Source: Prorocentrum cordatum (taxonomy: Eukaryota > Sar > Dinophyceae > Prorocentrales > Prorocentraceae). From it: a stretch of 64,000 bases of DNA. Numbering within the stretch: position 1 is the first letter of the stretch; each line of letters starts with the position of its first letter. The notes under the pieces are model-generated. The model saw nothing but the letters and a program-made list of their open reading frames with translations. It made no database searches and was not told the DNA's origin. Positions 1 through 10,965 of this stretch are shown piece after piece. The position numbers and the translations under genes are program-made. The stretch is from the NCBI GenBank assembly GCA_963575745.1, contig CAUYUJ010004747.1, forward strand, positions 473,510 through 537,509, given 5' to 3'.

Positions 1-109
1 GGTGGTGGAACCAGTGGGGACTGGTGGTGAGGACAGCGGCGCTGGGAACAGCAGTGGTGGATGTGGTGCGGACGGCTGTAGGGACCGGGAGTCGTTTGCT
101 GGCGGTGAG

Positions 110-311
110 GGGGGGGGGGGAGGGTTTCGAACCGGCAGTACCCCCCCCCCGGCTTTCGAGGAGGAGGGGGGGGGGTCGAACCGGTAGTGACACCCCCCGG
201 TTTTCGAGAAGGGGGTGTGTTCGAACCGGCAGTGACCCCCCCCGGTTTTCTGGAGGGGGGTGGGGGGGGCTTCGAACCGGCAGTGACCTTCCTCTGGTTC
301 TCTGAAGGCAG
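110..311. repeat. Short minisatellite, ~48 bp unit
   Basis: About four diverged copies of a unit containing TTCGAACCGGCAGTGAC followed by a run of C, the word GGTTTTC and a run of G. The word TCGAACCGG recurs near 127, 177, 220 and 271. Long G and C runs alternate, so the unit can fold. Open frames through it are explained by the repeat and are not called as genes. Confidence 0.75.
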
Positions 312-344
312 GCGGTGGCGGGGACAATGGGGACAGTGGGACAG

Positions 345-610
345 CGCCGCAGAGATGCACCAGCCAACGCCGAGCACTCATCGCAATCGCCGCCGCATGG
401 GGTCTGCAAACCCAGTTGCGGGCGGGCGGGTGGGATGTTTGCGCGAGCAGCGGAGTGGACAATTTGAATTTGAGCACTGGTTAGTTGCACCGCATAGATT
501 GCGCCTAATGAAATTGCATTGCACCACTTGCACCACATGGGTCGCACAACATGTAATGCTCCGCGTACATTGCACATCATTGATTGCACTGCGTAGGCTT
601 TCGTTTTCTA
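345..610 (+). repeat. Dispersed ~1 kb unit, copy 1 (3' part only)
   Basis: First member of a diverged family filling 0.3-8.9 kb. The full unit has four landmarks in order: (A) a CGCGCGCGTCGTCGCGCGCG block; (B) a GC-rich block around GTCGTCGGCGCGATCAGCAT; (C) a block starting GATGCACCAGCCAACGCC and holding GTTGCGGGCGGGCGGGTGGG; (D) a tail of ~17 bp repeats like TTGCACCACATAGATTGC. This copy has C (from ~353) and D (~510-590) only. No protein similarity was recognised. Confidence 0.75.
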
Positions 611-829
611 AAAAGGAGAGGTTCTACCACCCCCCCCCCCCCAGACTCAACGACCCCATTTTTTCCGCGCGTATGATTCTGCCCCATCGTCCATCTTAGT
701 TGTGAATGCATATTGCCCCAGCGAAGCCGGCATCGCCCCCCCCCCCCCTCTCGGTTCACTTGCAAAAAATCCCATGCGCGCGCACGTTTACGACGCATCA
801 AGAGTTCACAAGAACCCCTGGCAACAAAA

Positions 830-1600
830 ACGGACAAAGTGCACGCGCGCGTCGTCGCGCGCGCATGCCGAAATCCCTTGGATCCGGAAGGCGTTCAAAA
901 ACGAGTGCTCCAACAACATGCAAAAACACACAGGGTTCCGCAACGCGGATGTTCAGAAAATGCTTGCGCGTTGCTGCGAACTCTTCTAAGCAAGCCTCTT
1001 AGGCTTTACAGCATTTTCAGAACGTGCCATTAAACAGGCTTCGCGCGCGCATGTCAAAATCGATCGAGCGCTCTTGCCCGCGTCTGGGGGGGGGGCACGA
1101 TCCGCGCTAAATACGCCATGCGGGCCACTGTCGCGCGTCTGCCGCGCGCGCGCATTTCGCAATCCTGCCAAAGCCTTCATCGCCGACGCGACGACGCCGT
1201 CATCGTCGTCGGCGCGATCAGCATCCGCGCCGCCGCTGGCCGCGCGGTCGTCGCTGCCAGCGTCGCCGCCGGCATCGCTGCTATCATCGCTGCGACTACC
1301 GTCGTCGACGTCGACGTGACGCCGTGCCCGCCCAACTCGCCGACTCGCACTGAAGTGCACGCTGGGGCGCGCCCAGCAGCCGGTGCCGCCGCGGCTGCGT
1401 CGGTCGCGCCGAGGTAGCCGGCAGCTGCGCGCGCGCGGGCCGTCGCGGCCGCGAGGATGCACTGGCCAGCGCCCGCGTCGGTTGTGCAACAAGTTGCGGG
1501 CGGGCGGGTGGGATGTTTGCGCGAGCAGTGGAGCGGGCAACTCACTGCGAACAGAAATTTCTTGCACCACATAGGCTGCGCCGCAAGGATGGCACCGCTC
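830..1600 (+). repeat. Dispersed ~1 kb unit, copy 2
   Basis: Block A lies near 838-870, block B at ~1100-1420, block C at ~1455-1545, and a short D tail starts near 1560. The minus strand is open through block B (part of a 324-codon frame at 986-1960). The same minus-strand frame is open in the other copies, which is noted under findings. Confidence 0.75.
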
Positions 1601-1734
1601 ACGCGGCGCCACGTAGCCCCCCCCCCGGGTCCGTCTCTTTTTTCGCATTGAAATTCCATGCGGTTCTCGCTTCATGGCCCACCCTAGCCCAACCATCCCC
1701 ATCGGTCGTTTATCACCATTCATGGGGCATTCAC

Positions 1735-1800
1735 GACGAAGTGCACGCGCGCACGTCGTCGCGCGCGCATGCCGAGGTCCGTCCAAAACCTTTGGTTTCG
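1735..1800 (+). repeat. Isolated block A of the ~1 kb unit
   Basis: GTGCACGCGCGCACGTCGTCGCGCGCGCATGCCGA-type block without a nearby block B. It is followed by an AT-rich microsatellite. The same block alone recurs at 4720-4760. Confidence 0.6.
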
Positions 1801-1859
1801 CCAGGGCCCCAGAAACCGAGTGCCCCAAATACATGCAATATGCAGGGTTTCGCAACAAG

Positions 1860-1936
1860 CATGCATGTATACACGCATACATATGTATATATATGTATAT
1901 ATATATACATATATATACATACATACATACACATAA
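1860..1936. repeat. (TA)/(CATA) microsatellite
   Basis: Runs of ATATGTATATATAT and ACATACATACAT form an AT-rich island in GC-rich surroundings. Simple sequence with no coding signal. Confidence 0.9.
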
Positions 1937-2029
1937 AAACTGGCGCGTGCTCTTGCGCATTCTGAAGACAACGGCGGGTTACGCCCTTGCGCGCACGCCA
2001 CTGCGATAATCCTTCGCGACAGACGTGGC

Positions 2030-2790
2030 GAAGTGCACGCGCGCGCGTTTTCGCGCGCGTGCCGAAATCCTCCAAGAACCTTCGGTGACCGAGTGCCCAA
2101 CAAAACATGCAAACAACGCATGGTTCGGCAACGTCAGCTGTCAAAAGCGCGCGCTCGCGCTCTCGCGACCTCTGAAGAGAACCGTCGGTTTTGCAACATT
2201 TTCATGGAATGATGACAAGCTGGCCTCTGGCACCGCATGCCGAAATCATTCGAACGCCCTTGCGCGCGCGCTGTGGGGGGGCGCGGCCCGCGTCGCGCAC
2301 TGCCACGCGGGCCGCCCCCGCGCGCCGGCCGCGTGCGCGCGTCAAACTCTTTCCAAAACCTTCATCGCCGACTCGAGGGCGCCGTCGTCGTCATCGGCGC
2401 GACAGCAAACGCGCCGCCGCTGGCCGCGCCGTCGTCGCTGTCAGTACCGCCCCCAGCATCGCTACTATCATATCCGCGACTGCCGCTGTCGACGTCGCCG
2501 CGATGCTGTGCCCGCCCATGTCGCCGACTCGCACTGAATTGCCCGCTGGGGTGCGGCCAGCGGTCAGCGCCACCGCGGCTGCGTCGGTCGCGCCGAGGTA
2601 GCCGGCCGCCGCGCGCGCACGCGCGGGCCGTCGCGGCCGCGAGGATGCGCCGGCCAGCGCCGAGCGCATATCGCACTCTCCGCCGCACGGGGCCCACATG
2701 CCAAGTCGCGGATGGGCGGGCGGGATGTTTGCGCGAGCAGTGGAATGGGCAATTTCGCGTTGAGCATTGGTGGATCCTCTTATCTAAAAC
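2030..2790 (+). repeat. Dispersed ~1 kb unit, copy 3
   Basis: Block A lies at ~2036-2070, B at ~2230-2600 and C at ~2640-2770, ending at a C-rich run. Same landmark order as copies 2, 4, 5 and 6. Confidence 0.75.
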
Positions 2791-3019
2791 AGACACCCCC
2801 CCGCTTCCCCCCCCCCCCCGCGCCGGGATTATCGCCCGCTCTTGCGGCATTGCCATTTACATGTGACTCTGCCCCGTCGCCCATTCTAAATGCGAGCTCG
2901 CGCCGCCCCAGGGGGGCCGGCGTCGGCGCCCCCCGCCGTCCTCTCCGGCAAGATTTCGTCGCGCGCGCACTCGCTGATGCAATCGCATAAGTTGCCAAGA
3001 ATCCCGCGCGTCACATGAT

Positions 3020-3800
3020 ACGAAGCGCTCGCGCGCGCGTCGTCGCGCGCGCGCCGAATTCTCCATGGGGCCTCAGGCGTCGCAAGGGTTTCAAAATGGG
3101 GCGCCCAAAAAAATAATGCAAACATTTGGTTTCGCAGCGCGGATTTTCCAAGAACGAGACGAAAACCTTGCCTGCGCTCTTGCGAATACTTTAGCAATCA
3201 TGCGTTTATTAAGATTGCCATCGACATGGCTACCAAGCGGGCTGCGCGCGCGCTCGTGCCCAAAATAATGCCGCGATCCGTTTCTGGGGCGGCGCGATCC
3301 TCGTCAAATATTGCCGCGCGGGCCACTCGCGCGTCGGCCGCGCGCGCACGTCGAACTCCTTCCAAAACCTTCATCGCCGTCGCGAGGGCGCCGTCGTCGT
3401 GTTCGGCGCGATCAGCATCCGCGCCGCCGCTGGCCGCGCCGTCGACGCTGCCAGCATCGCCGCCGGCATCGCTATAAACATCGCCGCGTCTACTGCTGTC
3501 GACGTTGCCGTGGTGCCGCGCTCGCCCAGGTCGCCGACTCCCACTAGAGTGCGCACTGGGATGCGCCCAGCGGCAAGCGCCGCCGCGGCCGCCCTGGTCG
3601 CGCCAAACAAGTTGGCTGCCGCGCGCGCGAGCATGCGCGGCCACAGAGATGCACCAGCCAAAACCAAGCACTCATCGCAATCGCTTCCGCATGGGTTTTG
3701 CAAACCAAGTTGCAGGTGGGCGGGCGGGGCAAATGCGCGATCAGTGGCGTGGGGAAGGAACTTCAAGTTCGGCAAGGTAAACTACACCGCGCAGATGCTC
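3020..3800 (+). repeat. Dispersed ~1 kb unit, copy 4
   Basis: Block A lies at ~3028-3055, B at ~3290-3600 and C at ~3645-3760. Block C keeps the words ATGCACCAGCCAA and ACTCATCGCAATCGC. Followed by C-rich and unique sequence to ~4100. Confidence 0.75.
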
Positions 3801-4104
3801 CTCTCCTACAAGAAATTAGACTCCACCCCCACCACCCCCTGGGGCTATCCACTGGGCCTCGCGCGTTGTAACTTGCATGATTCTGCCGCATCGCCCACCC
3901 TAGATATCAGTTCTTACTGCGCCAGGGGGGCCGGTGCCCCCTCCCCCCACACGCCACCCTTTGCAGCGCATATTGCGAGCGCTGTTTTTGCCCTACCTAG
4001 GCTCTGCCTAGAAGGGTTCTTATTGTCTGTGCTTAAAGGGGCCGGGCAGTGCAACCCGCCCCGGGCGGTTCCCCCGGCCCGCTGGGAGCGGTTCCCCCAG
4101 CCCC

Positions 4105-4606
4105 CTGGGAGTTGTAGCTTTCGCTTTAGCTTTACCTTTAGCTTTAGCTTTAGCTTTAGCAATGGTTTAGCTGAGCTAGAGTTTGCTTAGCTTCTGCTTG
4201 GCTTTAGTGTAGTTTTAGCTTAGCTTGAGCTTAGCTTTAGTGTAGCTTTAGCTGTAGCTTAGTTTTAGCTCAGCTTGAGCTTAGCTTTAGCTTAGCTTGA
4301 GCTTAGCTTGAGCTCAGCTTGAGCTTAGCTCGAGCTTAGCTTTAGCCTAGCTCTAGCAAAGCTTAAGCAAAGCTTAAGCACATATTCCGCAAAGCTTTAG
4401 CAAAGCTCCAGCTTAGCTTTAGCTTAGCTTTAGCTTAGCTTTAGCTTAGCTTCAACTTAGCTTTAGCTTAGCTTTAGCTTAGCTTTAGCTTAACTTTAGC
4501 TTAACTTTAACTTAGCTTTAGCTTAGCTTTAGCTTAGTTTAACTTCGCTTTAGTTTAGCTTCAGCTGAGCCTTAGCTTAGCTTCAGCTTAGCTGTAGCTT
4601 AGCTAT
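4105..4606. repeat. TTTAGC/TTAGC hexamer-like array
   Basis: About 500 bp of degenerate repeats built from TTTAGCTTAGCT, with local variants such as TTGAGCTTAGC and AAGCTTAAGC. The unit differs from the plant/dinoflagellate telomere word TTTAGGG, so it is called an interstitial satellite. It contains frequent stops on both strands. Confidence 0.9.
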
Positions 4607-4904
4607 GATGTCACTACGAATGCTGCTTTCCTAGGGGCTCCAACTCCCAGGTAGGGTCGCACTGGGATAGTTTCTTGAGAACAAACTGATGTTTCAAGAT
4701 TCCCTTTGCAACAAAGGGGCGAAGTGCGCGCGCGCGTCGTCGCGCGCGCATGCCGACATCCCTCCAACATTTTCGCGTTCGCAAGGGTTAAAATCGAGCG
4801 CCAAGAAAACGCACGAGGTCTCGCAGCGCTGGTTTGTACAAAAAGAGAATTAGCCTGGCGAAGGACCCAACCATATGCAGTTGTGAGTACCGCCTTTGTG
4901 AGCA

Positions 4905-6395
4905 ACGCATTCAGTGGGGTTCCCTATAGGACCACGAAACGCTGCCCTGGGTGCGGGAACCGCACGCGAACACCCCCACTGGGGCCTTCGGTGGAGCTCC
5001 CCATGGGGCCACGAAGCGCTGCCCTGGGTAGGGGAGAGCATGCGGGCACCCCCACTGGGGCCTTCGGTGGAGCTCTCTATGGGGCCACGAAGCGCTACCC
5101 TGGGTGGGGGAACCGCATGCGGGCACCCCCACTGGGGCCTTCGGTGGAGTTCCCTATGGGGACACGAAACGTTGCCCTGGGTGCGGGAACCGCATGCGAC
5201 CCCCCCCCTCCGCTGGAGCCATCGGCGGAGCTCTCTATGGGGCCGCGAAGCGTTGCCCTGAGCGAGGGAACCGGATGCGACCCCCCACACTGGGGCCACC
5301 GGCTGAGCTCCCTAAGGGGACACGAAACGCTGCCCTGGGTGGGGGAACCGCATGCGGGCACCCCCGCTAGGGCCTACGGTGGAGTTCCCTATGGGGCCAC
5401 GAAGCGCTGCCCTGGGTGGGGGAACCGCATGCGAGAGCAGCCGCTGGGGCCTACGGTGGAGTTCCCCCGCGCACTGGGGCCATCATCGGAGCTCCCTATG
5501 GGGTCACGAAACGCTGCCCTAGGCGGGGGAACCGCATGCGAACAACCCCACTGGGGCCTTCGCCAGAGCTCCCTATGAGGACGCGAAACGCTGCCCTGGG
5601 CGGGGGAACCGCATGCGACCCCCCCACTGGAGCCATCGGCGGAGCTCCCATTGGGGACACGAAACGCTGCCATGGGCGGGGGAAGCGCATGCAACCCACC
5701 CCCACTGGAGCCATCGGCGGAGTTCCCTATGGGGCCACGAAGCGCTGCCCTGGGCGGGGGGACCGCATGCGACCCCCCCCCCTATTGGGGCCATCGGCGG
5801 AGCTCCCTATGGTGACACGAAGCGCTGCCCTGGGTGGGGGAACCGCATGCGACCCACCACCACTGGGGCCATCGGCGGAGAGCCCTGTAAGGCCACGAAA
5901 CGTTGCCCTGGGTTGGGGAACCGCATGCGACACTCTTCCCCCCCACCCCACTGGGGCCATCGGCGGAGCTCCCCATGAGGACACGAAGCGCTGCCCTGGG
6001 TGGAGGAACCGCATGCGACCCCCCTCCCACATTGGGGCCTTCGGCGGAGCTGCCTATGGAACCACGAAGCGTTGCCCTGGGTGGGGGAACCGCATGCGAC
6101 CCCCTCCCCCGCTGGGGCCATCGGCGGAGCTCCCCACGGGGCTACGAAACGCTTCCCTGGGCGGGGGAACCGCATGCGACCTCCCACTGGGGCCATCGGC
6201 GGAGCTCCCTATGGGGCCACGAAAAGTTGTCCTGGGTGCGGGAACCGCATGCGACCCCCCCCCCACTGGGGCCATCGGCGGAGCTCCCTATGGGGACACG
6301 AAACGCTGCCCTGGGCGGGGGGGCCGCATGCGACCCCCCCCCCGCCGGGGCCATCGGTGGAGCTCCCCATGGGGCTACGAAGCGCGCGAGAGGTG
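4905..6395 (+). repeat. Minisatellite of ~76 bp units (about 18 copies)
   Basis: Each unit reads roughly ACTGGGGCCTTCGGTGGAGC, then TCCCTATGGGGCCACGAAGC, then GCTGCCCTGGGTGGGGGAAC, then CGCATGCGACC with a C run. The GCATGCG word recurs every ~76-84 bp. Units vary between GGGGCCACGAAGC and GGGACACGAAACG types. Because the unit is GC-rich and stop-poor, frames of 290 and 479 codons run through it; these are judged repeat by-products. A related array in reverse orientation lies at 18235-19085. Confidence 0.9.
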
Positions 6396-6552
6396 TGCCG
6401 AGAGCAGAGGCAAGGAGGGGGGGAGGGAGGATGGGGGGGGAGGAAGGAAAGAGAGACGCGCGGCACCGTCTCTCCAAAACGAGGACCCAACACCACAGGA
6501 TGGTTGGGAGAAGTGGTCGCGCGCGCAGTTGCGAATTGCCGAGGGATGTGTT

Positions 6553-6555
6553 AAG

Positions 6556-6604
<49 letters not shown>

Positions 6605-6606
6605 AA
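6553..6606. repeat. (TA)n microsatellite
   Basis: About 50 bp of almost pure TA dinucleotide, just upstream of copy 5 of the ~1 kb unit. Confidence 0.95.
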
Positions 6607-6684
6607 GACACAAGGGCTTCGCGCGCGCGTCGAAATCGCCCGAACGCCCTTGCGCGCGTGATGTCGCGAGAACCCGTTGCAAAA

Positions 6685-7530
6685 ACATGGGGCGAAGTGC
6701 GCGCGCGCGTCGTCGCGCGCGCGTGCCGACCCCCGTCAAAGACCTTCGGTATCGAAATCATGTCAAAAACGAGCGTCCAAAAATATACAAACGACACATG
6801 GTTTCGCAACGTCAGTTTTCAGGAAAGATTGCGCTCGCGCTTTTACGACTTCTGAGGAAAACCGTAGGTTGTTCAAGATTTGCACGGAGTTCTGCCAAAC
6901 GGCCTTCTCGCGCCGCAGGCCGATTTCATTCGCGCGCCTATGCGCGCGTGCTCGGGGGGCACGATCTGCGCCAAATAACGCCGCGCGGGCCACTCTCGCG
7001 CGTCGGCCGCGCGCGCGCGCCGAACTCTTCCCACGCCGCCATCGCCGACGCGAGGGCGCCGTCATCGTCGTCGGCACGATCAGCATCTGCGCCGTCGCTG
7101 GCCGCGCGGTCGTCGTTGCCGACGTGATCTTCATCGCGTCTACCTCTGTCGACCTTGCCATGGTGCCGGCGCCACCCGAGTCGCCGACTCGCATTGAAGT
7201 GCCCGTCGGGATGCGCCCAGCGGCGTGCGCCGCCGCGACCGCGTCGGTCGCGCCAAACTAGCTGGCCGCTGCGCGCGCGCGGGCTAGCGCGGCTGCACGG
7301 ATGCAGCAGCCAAAGCCAAGCGCTCATCGCAATCGCCGCCGCATGGGTTTTGCAAGCCAGGTTGCGGGTGGGCGGGTGGGATGTCTGCAAGAGCGCGGAA
7401 TGCGTCAACTATTCGTCTGTAAAAACCAATTACACCACATAGTTTGCACCATATAGGTCGCTCAGCATAGATCGCGCAACATAGATTGCGCCACGTTGGT
7501 TGGCACCGCATTGACTGCGCAACCTCTTAT
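6685..7530 (+). repeat. Dispersed ~1 kb unit, copy 5
   Basis: Block A lies at ~6696-6725, B at ~6900-7260, C at ~7298-7410, and a long D tail of short GCACCATATAGGT / GCGCAACATAGATTGC repeats runs to ~7530. It is one of the most complete copies. Confidence 0.8.
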
Positions 7531-7671
7531 ATTGCACGCTATGTATTCTCCTTTCGTAAAGAAGTCCGATTATACTCCCACCGCGGGGCTGTCAACTCGG
7601 CCCCGCGCGTTGCAATTCACGAGCGATTCCGCCTCCTTGCTCATTTTCCTTGCGGGTTCATGCCGCCCCGT

Positions 7672-7707
7672 GGGGGGGGGGGGGGGGGGGCCCCCCCCCC
7701 CCCCCCC
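7672..7707. repeat. Perfect oligo-G/oligo-C palindrome
   Basis: A run of about 19 G is followed directly by about 17 C. The two arms are exact complements and could form a G/C stem or, in the G arm, a quadruplex. Homopolymer lengths may be approximate because such runs sequence badly. Confidence 0.8.
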
Positions 7708-8029
7708 ACCAGCCGCGCGGGAAAAAATGAAAATCTAATGCTCGCGCACTCGTTTATCAACGACCATCAGTTTTCAAGGACCCCTTGAAGGGGGAAAAGA
7801 GAGAGAAACAAAACAAAAAAAACGCACGCGCTCGCCGCTGCGACAGTCGAGCGTCCGGCTTCACAGAAAAATAGAAACGTGCGCTTGCGTTCTTTCAAAT
7901 TGTTCAGAAAACATGTGGTTGTTCCAGATTTCCATACAATGCGGCCAAAAGGCTTCGCGCGCGCGCATATCGAAGTCGCTCGAACGCCCTGGCGCGCGTG
8001 CTGCCGCGAAAATCCCTTGCAAGAAATGG

Positions 8030-8885
8030 GGCGAAGGGCACGCGCGCGCGTCGGCGCGCGCGCGTGCTGACATCCGTCAAAAACCTCTAGTTTCGCAACG
8101 GTTCAAAAAAGTGTGTTCAAAAACGCAGATCAGTTTTCGCAACATAAATTTTCAGAAAAAGATTGCGCTCGTGCTCTTGCGAATTCTTAAGGAAACCGTA
8201 GGATGATCAAGGATTGCACGGAATTCTTTCAAACGGGCCTCTCGCGCCGCATGCCGAAATCATTCGCGCGCCCATGTGCGCGTGCTGGGTGGGCACGATC
8301 CGTGTCAAAGCACGCCATGCGTGCCAGTCTCGCGCGTCGGCCGCGCGCGCACGTCGAAGTCTGTTCGAAAACCTACGTTTTCGACGCGAGGACGCCGTCA
8401 TAGTCGCAGGCGCGATCAACGTCTGCGCCGTCACTGGCCGCGCCGCTGTCGCTGGTCATCATCGCGTCTACCGTCGTTGACGTTGCCATGATACCGGCGC
8501 CGCCCAATTCGCCGACTCGCACTGAAGTGCCCGTTGGGTTGCGCCCTTCGGTGAGCGCCGCCGCGACCGCGTCGGTCGCGCCAAACTAACTGGCCGTTGC
8601 GCGCGCGTGCTGGGGTTGGCGCGGCCGCAGAGATAGATGCACCAGCCAACGCCAAGCACTCATCGCAATCGCCGCCGCATGGGTTTTGTCGAGTTGCGGG
8701 TGGGTGGGTGGGGTGTTTTCCGGAGCATGGGATGTGTCAACTTGTTCGTAAAAGTCAAATGCGCTACACAGATTGCACCAGTTAGATTGCACCGCGGCAG
8801 TTGCATCGCATATCACGCGCCACGTAGATCGCACCACATGTATTATTCCATCTGTGTTGCACAACGTATAATACTAGAAACACGG
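8030..8885 (+). repeat. Dispersed ~1 kb unit, copy 6
   Basis: Block A lies at ~8038-8070, B at ~8210-8580, C at ~8632-8740, and D at ~8755-8880 with repeated TTGCACCAC / GATTGCACC words. Together with copy 5 it sets a spacing of about 1.3 kb. Confidence 0.8.
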
Positions 8886-8899
8886 TTTCGGGTCCACGG

Positions 8900-9480
8900 T
8901 GGATAACATAGCTTGATACGAAACCAACGTTTCTCCGTGTCAGTGCTGGATGCGTTGAAACGGAATGTCCTCGGCGTGGGGGCGAGAGATGCATTTCGAT
9001 GACGTTCCGCGTTTTTTGTGTTAGTATTATTCAGGCGAGTGCGTGCGGCTGTAAGGCAAGAGCCATATGTTGAAATGGAACCATATTCGCGAAATTGCTC
9101 CGGCGCTAAAGCGAAAACCACGTGTTAAAAGCCACCCCCTCCATCCGTGAAGCTGGTGGAACGTTGTGAGACGAATGTGCACGGCGCAAGGGAGCGAATT
9201 ACTGTTTGAACATCCCCTTCCATCCGTGAGATTTTCGGACATGTGTAATACTAACGCGCGCGGCGTTGAAGCGAACACCACATTGGGAAAACGATTGGGG
9301 CAAGTGCGCGCGGTGCAATTCCGTAAACCAGAATCTTTGGCAAGCGGACACGCACAACGCCGATCCGTGTAATTTTTGGAACATGATGAGAGAAATATGC
9401 GCGGGCTTTCGGGCGAAAACCATTTTTGAAAACGATCCCGCGCCATCCGCGTGACCGTTGGAAATGCCAAGCGTCAGGGT
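8900..9480. repeat. Degenerate tandem repeat, ~80-120 bp unit
   Basis: Imperfect units share CCATCCGTGA, TGGAACGTTGTGAG and a GCGAAAACCAC / AAAACGATCCCGCGCC end, for example near 9060-9145, 9150-9300 and 9360-9450. Reverse-complement relatives occur at 14283-14545. No coding signal was recognised. Confidence 0.55.
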
Positions 9481-9754
9481 CATCAGGACGAAGTCTCAGG
9501 CGAAACGCCCAACCCGCCCTTTCCGATACGTCTGGTGGTCAGCCGAAAGGAGTTTTCAACAAAAGGAACGAGTGAAAAATGAAGGAAGGGGGAGGAACAG
9601 GTCAAGGCGGAGGACAAATCGAAGGACGAGGAGGACATACGCGAAAACGGCACGATATCGGCGACGGCGGCGACGCCTGCGACGACGACGACCCGCCGTC
9701 TGCCAGCCGACGTCCTCACTGTTTTCCCCGGCGGCCCTTCTGAACCGCCGAGGT
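9481..9754. other. Unassigned GC-rich sequence
   Basis: No gene or clear repeat was recognised. The frames are short and arginine-rich because of AGG/CGA composition. Confidence 0.5.
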
Positions 9755-10020
9755 TTACGATGACGACGAGTGCCATGACGACGGCGGCGATGACGACAAC
9801 GACGATAACGACGACGACGGCGACGAGGGCGCGACGACGGCGAAGGCGGAGGCGGCGACCACCACGGCGACGGCGGCGGCAGCGACGGCAACGACGACAA
9901 CGGCGACGGCGGCGGCGGCGGCGACCACCACGGCGACGGCGGCGGCGGCGACGGCGGTGACGATGACGGCGACGGCAGCGGCGACAGCGGTGGCGACGAC
10001 AGCAACGGCGGCGGCCTCTC
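9755..10020. repeat. ACG/GGC trinucleotide-rich array
   Basis: Degenerate (GACGGC)n and (ACGACG)n run for ~265 bp. The stretch is open in several frames on both strands, encoding only Thr/Ala/Arg or Ser/Pro/Val homopolymers, so it is treated as simple repeat. Confidence 0.85.
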
Positions 10021-10171
10021 CGGTCGCCGCAGCTGCCGCGCGCGCGACAGGCCGCAGGTGACGCCTCCGCAACCGCTCCCCGCGTGGGCGCGGCGCGGAG
10101 CCCATCGCGCGCGCGACGAGCCGCGGGGCCACCGGAGTACCCCCTCCCTCGGGAGCCTCGAGATCGACCCC

Positions 10172-10341
10172 ACGTAAGAGTGACGTTTCGCCGGAGTCAT
10201 CTTTGGTGCGGGCTCACTTGGGTCCCCCCGATCGCTGAGCGCGATGCGCTGGCGGCTGCTGTTGCGTGCTTGGCGTTGGCTACACTGCGCCCCCGCAGTC
10301 CGCGCACCAAAGGTCACTCCTGCCTGGGGTCACTCTCGCGT
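10172..10341 (+). mobile_element. Foldback (MITE-like) element, family 1, copy a
   Basis: It begins ACGTAAGAGTGAC and ends GGGTCACTCTCGCGT, which are near-complementary terminal inverted repeats. Extra GGTCAC/GTGACC words sit just inside. A second copy at 50568-50757 shares the ends and the interior words TTTGGTGCGGGC and CCCCGATCG. It has no coding capacity. Its outer bases resemble splice signals (GTAAG at the left, GTGTAG just past the right end). Confidence 0.75.
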
Positions 10342-10361
10342 GTAGCCGAGCCTTGAGACGG

Positions 10362-10498
10362 GGGTCAATGCAAACGGGGGTCAGCCAGAGCGCCGTATCT
10401 TACAGGGTCCTGCAGAGCCAGGGGTGCTTTGACCGGGCTTGCGCGCAGGATCCTGCAGGATCCTGCAGAGCCCGACTAACCCGGGTTTGCATTGACCC
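10362..10498 (+). mobile_element. Foldback element, family 2, copy a
   Basis: Exact 14 bp terminal inverted repeats GGGTCAATGCAAAC and GTTTGCATTGACCC bound 137 bp with several CAGGATCCTGCAG words. A diverged copy starts at 39284. It abuts the family 1 element. Non-coding. Confidence 0.8.
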
Positions 10499-10639
10499 TG
10501 GTCAGTAGATCCCCGACCCAGAGAGCCGTGTTGCCTCCCCACGTGTTTCCTGCCCGCAGCACCGTCCTCCCTCGCCGATGCATGATTCAGGCAACAATTC
10601 CATGGGCGGCGGGGGCAGGGGTGGGAATTCGTCGAATAC

Positions 10640-10716
10640 GTGGCGAAATCCGAACCTTACCCCCGCTTCACATCGATTCAGGAAAATCGATGGTTGGTGG
10701 AGGTAGGGTTCGAATG
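10640..10716. repeat. Imperfect hairpin
   Basis: TGGCGAAATCCGAACCTTAC pairs imperfectly with GTAGGGTTCGAATGTCGCCA about 40 bp away. A stem of ~24 bp with several mismatches is possible. Function unknown. Confidence 0.5.
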
Positions 10717-10765
10717 TCGCCATCTATCGCGAGGAAAATCGAAATTGCATAAACATCAGCCTTCG

Positions 10766-10903
10766 GAGCTCCGAGCGGACTTCTTGGATCGGCGCTGGGC
10801 CCCCTTGGCGGCGTCTCCAGTGCCGCCCCTGGCTCGCGGAGCGCGCCATGGAGGGGAGCCCAGCGCCCGTCCAAGGAATCCATGCGGAGCTCCGAAAGTC
10901 TAT
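10766..10903 (+). mobile_element. Foldback element, family 3, copy a
   Basis: Ends TCGGAGCTCCG and GCGGAGCTCCGA are complementary. Sub-terminal arms CTTGGATCGGCGCTGGGC and GCCCAGCGCCCGTCCAAGGA also pair. Related ends appear at 28265-28412 and 35166-35315, the latter touching a rhamnosidase exon. Confidence 0.65.
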
Positions 10904-10965
10904 GGTTATTCAGTTTTGTCTCTTCCTCTAGCCGTCCCCCCTCCTGTTCCCCTCCCTCCTCCCTT

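Noticed and set aside
986-1960. 324-codon minus-strand frame
   Set aside because: Spans repeat copy 2 and a TA microsatellite. No domain. Kept only as a question in findings.
4105-4606. Telomere repeat
   Set aside because: The unit is TTTAGC/TTAGC, not TTTAGGG.
5416-6855. 479-codon open frame through the 76 bp array
   Set aside because: Frame is open because the unit is GC-rich and stop-free. Several frames are open on both strands and the peptide is a plain repeat with no domain.
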